Source: Treponema sp. (lineage in GTDB: Bacteria; Spirochaetota; Spirochaetia; Treponematales; Breznakiellaceae). From it: 8,008 nucleotides of DNA. The first letter of the stretch is position 1. Each line of letters opens with the position of its first letter. This document shows, in pieces, positions 5,250 through 8,008 of the stretch. The stretch spans positions 1-8,008 of the forward strand of contig JAISYA010000117.1 in the NCBI GenBank assembly GCA_031270205.1, in the 5' to 3' direction. The position numbers and the translations under genes are program-made. A model generated the notes under the pieces. It was not told the origin of the DNA, did not search any database, and was given only the letters and a program-made list of their open reading frames with translations.

Positions 5250-5317
5250 CTGCGAATCAACGCAATAACCGAAAGTGTTTTCATTTATGGGGAGACTAGC
5301 GAAAATCTGCCGTTTAT

Positions 5318-6145
5318 TCAACCATACGTTTGCGCTTCCCTAACGTGCCTGACAAACATCGCCTGTATCCCCGGCAGCTCCCCGAGGCCCCGGAGGTTCA
5401 CCGCAACATCGAAATCTTCAGCCTCCAAAACGCTCTTCCATGAACCGCTTCCACTGCCGGCCATGTTGTTATTCGCATGATGCCCGGCCACAATCATCAG
5501 CGGCGAGAGGAGAACCCGTTTCAGGCGCAGGGCCTTTACCGAGGCGATTACCTCATCCAGGCCGGGTCCGGCTTTCACGGCGCCCACTACAAAGCGGGAT
5601 AAACCGGCTGCGTGTAGTTCATTGTTAAGCCTGGCGTAGGCGGCGTTGGCGGGGTGTTCAGTACCGTGCCCCATAAAAACCATCGCCGTGTTTCCGTCGT
5701 CAAAGCCCTTTGCCTCAGCCCCAAGGGCGGCTGTCAAATCACGGTAATCTTCAGGGGAACTTAAAAGGGGCTTACCGCATTTGATGGAATCAAACTTTTT
5801 CCCGTAAGGTTTGATGGCGGCAATGACGCCCTCGTATTCAAAGCCGCTTATGAACTGCACGGGCTGCACGGTGAGTTCCCGTACGCCGCAGGCGGCAAGG
5901 CGTTCCAGGGCTTCGGTAACATCATCGATCTTTTCACCGTCCTGCCGGGCGATAATGCCGATGACGGTTTGGCTTGTGAACGCCCTGCGCACTTCGCAGG
6001 CGGGGTACGACCGGGCAATAGCGGCTTCAACGGCGCCGATGGTTTTTTCCCGGGCTTCGGTGCATCTTGTACCAAAACTAGCCGCGAGAATCACCGGACG
6101 CTCTGAGGCGGCGGGCTTTTGAAAATTATTTTCCGGTTCCGCCAA
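5318..6145 (-). CDS. cbiK: CbiK-type sirohydrochlorin cobaltochelatase
   Basis: A 275-residue class II chelatase (CbiK family, usual length about 260-300). CbiK inserts Co2+ into sirohydrochlorin in the anaerobic cobalamin pathway. Seen are AASFGT near the N-terminus, VQPVQFISGFEYEGV (acidic residues E103/E105), FMGHGTEHP (H160, matching the first catalytic His) and MIVAGHHANNNMAGSGSGSWK (H223, matching the second). In the usual pattern as I recall it, this last loop reads GDHAxNDMAG with acidic residues before SWK; here several acidic positions are His, Asn, Ser or Gly. No signal peptide, so it is cytoplasmic. The start is TTG (6143-6145), with GGAGGA (complement of 6156-6161) 10 bases upstream. 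It lies between the MtaA-like gene and the uptake genes. Cobalt chelation is the default call; nickel, iron or corrinoid handling are alternatives. Confidence 0.85.
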   Translation of the reverse strand: MAEPENNFQKPAASERPVILAASFGTRCTEAREKTIGAVEAAIARSYPACEVRRAFTSQTVIGIIARQDGEKIDDVTEALERLAACGVRELTVQPVQFISGFEYEGVIAAIKPYGKKFDSIKCGKPLLSSPEDYRDLTAALGAEAKGFDDGNTAMVFMGHGTEHPANAAYARLNNELHAAGLSRFVVGAVKAGPGLDEVIASVKALRLKRVLLSPLMIVAGHHANNNMAGSGSGSWKSVLEAEDFDVAVNLRGLGELPGIQAMFVRHVREAQTYG

Positions 6146-6173
6146 CGTTAACCGTTCCTCCCAATATTTCAGT

Positions 6174-6199
6174 TTACCGTAGCATGGAGCGTACGGTAA
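6174..6199. promoter_or_regulatory. 8-10-8 inverted repeat upstream of cbiK
   Basis: TTACCGTA (6174-6181), 10-base spacer, TACGGTAA (6192-6199), a perfect repeat ending 12 bases upstream of the cbiK Shine-Dalgarno. Total length (26 bp) suits a dimeric repressor site; as RNA it would be a hairpin beside the ribosome site. It stands in the 258-base gap after the MtaA-like gene, in which I saw no coding sequence, no clear terminator and no B12 box of a cobalamin riboswitch. Confidence 0.4.
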
Positions 6200-6403
6200 G
6201 GATCAAGGGGCCGCAATGCCTCACATAAGATCTGACTGAGAAAACTATTACATTGCCGGAGGCCGGTTCAGTCGAGACTATCGGCGGCGTAGTGGAAAAC
6301 CGTTTTAACTTAAGCCTTAGACTTGTTCGAGAACCCTCTTCGCCCTGCCCCCACTAAGCTGTTACTGGCATACAGCCGCTGAATAGTTACTAAAAATGTA
6401 TCA

Positions 6404-7420
6404 TCAGGAACCGCTGTAGTATGCCTTCACAGCCTTGAAAAAGGCGTCGATGTTGTCCCAACTACTGAGGGGAGGAATATCACAGCCCGATGAAATGATA
6501 AAGTTGGGAAATTTCTCACAACATTCCCCCATGATCTGAAGGGTCTTCTCATAGACCGAGCCGGGGGCGCCGTTCCGGAACTGGGAAGCGGGATCCACAT
6601 TGCCCATGGCAAACCTGTCCATAGGGATATGGGGCATCATATCGGCCATTTTGATGGCGTTTCCAAAGTGGAAACCTGCGGCGCCGGTCCGCAGGATGGA
6701 ATCGATCATCAGGACCGTATTGCTGCCGCAGTTGTGATACACGACTATGAACTCATCGTCCTGGACCGCGCCGGTAATCTCCCGCATATAGGGCTCTGAA
6801 AAAATCTCCGCCAGTTCCGGCGAAAGCAGTCCGGTCAGGGGTTCCGCTACGACCACCCCGCCGGCGCCGGTTTTTTTATAGGCTTTGATGTAGGCTTTCA
6901 GAAAATCCGTTGTCTTGCGCAGGACAGCGTGTACCATCTCCGGTTCCGTGATGCAATTCACCAGGGCCTCGCCGACATCCATAAGGCGGCCCGCCAGGGA
7001 AAAGGGGCCGATGACGCCGGCGAATACAGGCCGGTCTGTGATAAGGGTTACGGCCTTTCTGATTGCCTCGATGTAGATGCCGGTACGGCCCCGGCCAACT
7101 TCAGGGACATTGAGAGCTTCCGCATCTTCAAGGGATTTCACAATAGAACCGGTTACGGTAGGGACTTCTCCTTCGGTGAATTGTATTTGCGAACCGAAGG
7201 CTTCCGCTTCCACGGAGAGGTCCATCATGCTTAACGATGCGCCTGAGTCTACCCGTTCGGCAATCAGTTTCATGCCCCTGGCCTGGTTTTCACTGCTGCG
7301 GATAAGGTCATCAACGCTTATTCCCATCAGGCTGGTTGACGGGAAGGACAATACCGGGATGGCTTTTTTTGTTTTCGCGGCGATCTGGTCTGCCGCCCAT
7401 TGTTTCATATTCCGTTTCAT
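6404..7420 (-). CDS. Uroporphyrinogen decarboxylase-family protein, MtaA/methylcobamide methyltransferase type
   Basis: A 338-residue URO-D superfamily TIM-barrel protein. It is more like the cobamide-dependent methyltransferases (MtaA, MtbA, CmuA) than true HemE: the zinc thiolate-activating ligands of that group are visible as H229 and C231 in YHNCGSNT and C313 in SSGCDIPP. VIGPFSLAGRLMDVG and VAEPLTGLLSPELAEIF are also family-like. The N-terminus lacks a signal peptide, so it is cytoplasmic. The expected activity is transfer of a methyl group between a methyl-corrinoid and a thiol. The acceptor is unknown, and coenzyme M would be unlikely outside methanogens. The ATG at 7418-7420 has AGGAG (complement of 7427-7431) 6 bases upstream. 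It is the first gene of a same-strand series with CbiK and the BtuF/BtuC-like uptake genes, 258 bases ahead of cbiK. No corrinoid-binding partner or methyltransferase I protein is in the window. Confidence 0.85.
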   Translation of the reverse strand: MKRNMKQWAADQIAAKTKKAIPVLSFPSTSLMGISVDDLIRSSENQARGMKLIAERVDSGASLSMMDLSVEAEAFGSQIQFTEGEVPTVTGSIVKSLEDAEALNVPEVGRGRTGIYIEAIRKAVTLITDRPVFAGVIGPFSLAGRLMDVGEALVNCITEPEMVHAVLRKTTDFLKAYIKAYKKTGAGGVVVAEPLTGLLSPELAEIFSEPYMREITGAVQDDEFIVVYHNCGSNTVLMIDSILRTGAAGFHFGNAIKMADMMPHIPMDRFAMGNVDPASQFRNGAPGSVYEKTLQIMGECCEKFPNFIISSGCDIPPLSSWDNIDAFFKAVKAYYSGS

Positions 7421-7705
7421 TTTTTTCTCCTATTTTTATTTTACTGTCCATGGGCAGGGGATTCACGAATAATATTGGCTTGTTATGGTAATATTTTGCT
7501 GACATTCATTCCCCGGCATCCGGTAGACCGCCTTGGCTTCTGCCCGGTTTTCACTTGCTTTCCGGATCGATTTATCCTGCTGTCATATCAGGGTCTCCAC
7601 AGTCCTGACAAACCGTTCCTTCAGCCGGAGGGAATGAAAATCCAGCGGAGCAAATTCTGCTTCTATACGGCGGGGTTGTTGATAAGAAGTCTGAATCTAA
7701 GGCTG

Positions 7706-7734
7706 CTTTCCCAAAAACCGAAGTTTTGAAAAAG
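7706..7734. repeat. Hairpin of a possible dispersed repeat, copy B
   Basis: On the minus strand, CTTTTTCAAAAC, a TTCG tetraloop, then GTTTTTGGGAAAG form a stem with one bulged T and two G-T pairs. The core AAAACTTCGGTTTT matches AAAACTTCAGTTTT of the hairpin at 2139-2162 except at one base. Both have GA(A/G)GCT just before the stem. It lies downstream of the ABC exporter gene on the same strand, so it could also help to terminate that transcript. Confidence 0.5.
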
Positions 7735-7740
7735 CCTCGC

Positions 7741-7770
7741 CTGTCAATAATATGTCCGCATTATTGACAG
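7741..7770. promoter_or_regulatory. 11-8-11 perfect inverted repeat after the ABC exporter gene
   Basis: CTGTCAATAAT (7741-7751), 8-base spacer, ATTATTGACAG (7760-7770). It begins 16 bases past the exporter stop. Read on the minus strand it could be a terminator stem, but the following bases are GCGAGGCTTTTTC, so the T run is displaced by 6 bases. The arms contain TTGACA in both directions, so it could instead be an operator. Confidence 0.45.
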
Positions 7771-7786
7771 ATGTTAATTAATTCTC

Positions 7787-8008
7787 TCACCTGCTATCCT
7801 GCCGCGCCGCAGTCCAGCCCAGGCTCTCCTGCTGTATCCGGTGGAGCCGGGCAAAGAGGCCGTCCTTCGCCAGGAGTTCTTCCCCGGAGACCTGTTCCAC
7901 AAGCCGCCCCTGGTCCAGCACGGCGATGTTGTCCGCCCCCAGCACGGTCCGCAGGCGGTGGGCGATGACAATCACCGTCCGGTTTTTCACCAGTTCCGAA
8001 ATAGCCTC
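7787..8008 (-). CDS. ABC exporter ATP-binding/permease protein, C-terminal end
   Basis: The last 73 residues of an ABC transporter nucleotide-binding domain; the gene enters from the right edge. The H-loop is seen in TVIVIAHRLRTV, followed by NIAVLDQGRLVEQ and EELLAKDGLFARLH, the standard end of the ABCB/MsbA-like exporter ATPase domain. The C-terminal RIQQESLGWT resembles the tails of siderophore-type half exporters (YbtP/YbtQ, IrtA/IrtB), but the substrate cannot be told from this end. An exporter half-transporter fused to its own membrane domain is likely, possibly paired with another half-transporter beyond the window. This is an exporter-type ATPase, not the missing ATPase of the BtuFC-like system. 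The TGA stop is at 7787-7789, and 366 bases separate it from the MtaA-like gene. Confidence 0.88.
   Translation of the reverse strand, partial: EAISELVKNRTVIVIAHRLRTVLGADNIAVLDQGRLVEQVSGEELLAKDGLFARLHRIQQESLGWTAARQDSR

Larger units (their letters stand above)
7421..7786. other. 366-bp intergenic region upstream of the MtaA-like gene
   Basis: No convincing coding frame. It holds, from the right, the inverted repeat at 7741-7770, the repeat-related hairpin at 7706-7734 and a folded segment at 7581-7610. A weak minus-strand promoter candidate is TTGTCA (complement of 7606-7611), 18 bases, TATGAC (complement of 7582-7587), which would give a leader of about 155 bases. TGTCA...TGACA pairs occur twice (7581-7610 and 7742-7769). 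I looked for a cobalamin riboswitch here and found no recognisable B12 box. Confidence 0.5.

Noticed and set aside
6325..6335. tRNA T-loop-like GTTCGAGAACC
   Set aside because: No cloverleaf can be drawn around it; it lacks acceptor, D and anticodon stems.
6146..6403. Possible cobalamin riboswitch before cbiK (also checked 5250-5317 and 7421-7786)
   Set aside because: No B12-box-like AGYCAGGARACC sequence or GCCACTG element on the minus strand; only unrelated hairpins.
7400..7729. Plus-strand frame of 109 codons upstream of the MtaA-like gene
   Set aside because: Translation looks random, it passes through palindromes, and no ribosome site was seen.

Overview
The window looks like a chromosomal segment of an anaerobic bacterium with a GC-rich, strongly coding genome. 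A spirochaete of the Treponema type is my best guess. The pointers are the 'cleavage site then GG-R/K-KE' style of the ZnuA N-terminus, the relaxed lipobox of the BtuF-like lipoprotein, and the mix of bacteriohemerythrin, CbiK and a corrinoid-type transporter. This is inference, not proof. Almost everything is on the minus strand; only the hemerythrin gene and an orphan ORF fragment run on the plus strand.

Left part (1-1160, minus strand): a zinc/metal homeostasis operon. A Fur/Zur-family repressor (636-1091) is translationally coupled by an ATGA overlap to a small two-helix membrane protein with a His/Cys-rich motif (340-639). It is followed, after a hairpin-rich gap, by the 5' end of a ZnuA-type zinc-binding protein (1-224, cut by the window edge). 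A near-consensus promoter ends almost at the repressor's ATG, and a perfect 11-7-11 Fur-box-like palindrome overlaps its -35 box, so autoregulation is likely.

Middle (1400-2800): a visibly AT-rich island with a TetR-family regulator (minus) and a divergent bacteriohemerythrin (plus). The ~290 bp between them carries an operator-like palindrome and two strong hairpins. From about 2820 the composition flips back to GC-rich, with a start-less plus-strand ORF remnant (to 3054) of unknown identity.

Right part (3061-7420, minus strand): a probable tetrapyrrole/corrinoid cluster in transcription order: uroporphyrinogen-decarboxylase/MtaA-family protein with intact H-C-C metal ligands (6404-7420), CbiK-type cobaltochelatase with an altered second active-site loop (5318-6145), BtuF-like lipoprotein (4131-5183), and BtuC/FecCD permease (3061-4143). 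The partner ATPase that usually follows is absent; only an ATGA-coupled six-codon stub remains in its place. The BtuF start region sits inside a 102-bp element bounded by a perfect 14-bp inverted repeat, and another 14-bp palindrome encodes the start of its signal peptide.

Right edge (7787-8008, minus strand): the C-terminus of an ABC exporter ATPase domain. The 366-bp gap between it and the MtaA-like gene holds inverted repeats and a hairpin related to one at 2139. No RNA gene, CRISPR array or complete insertion sequence was seen.
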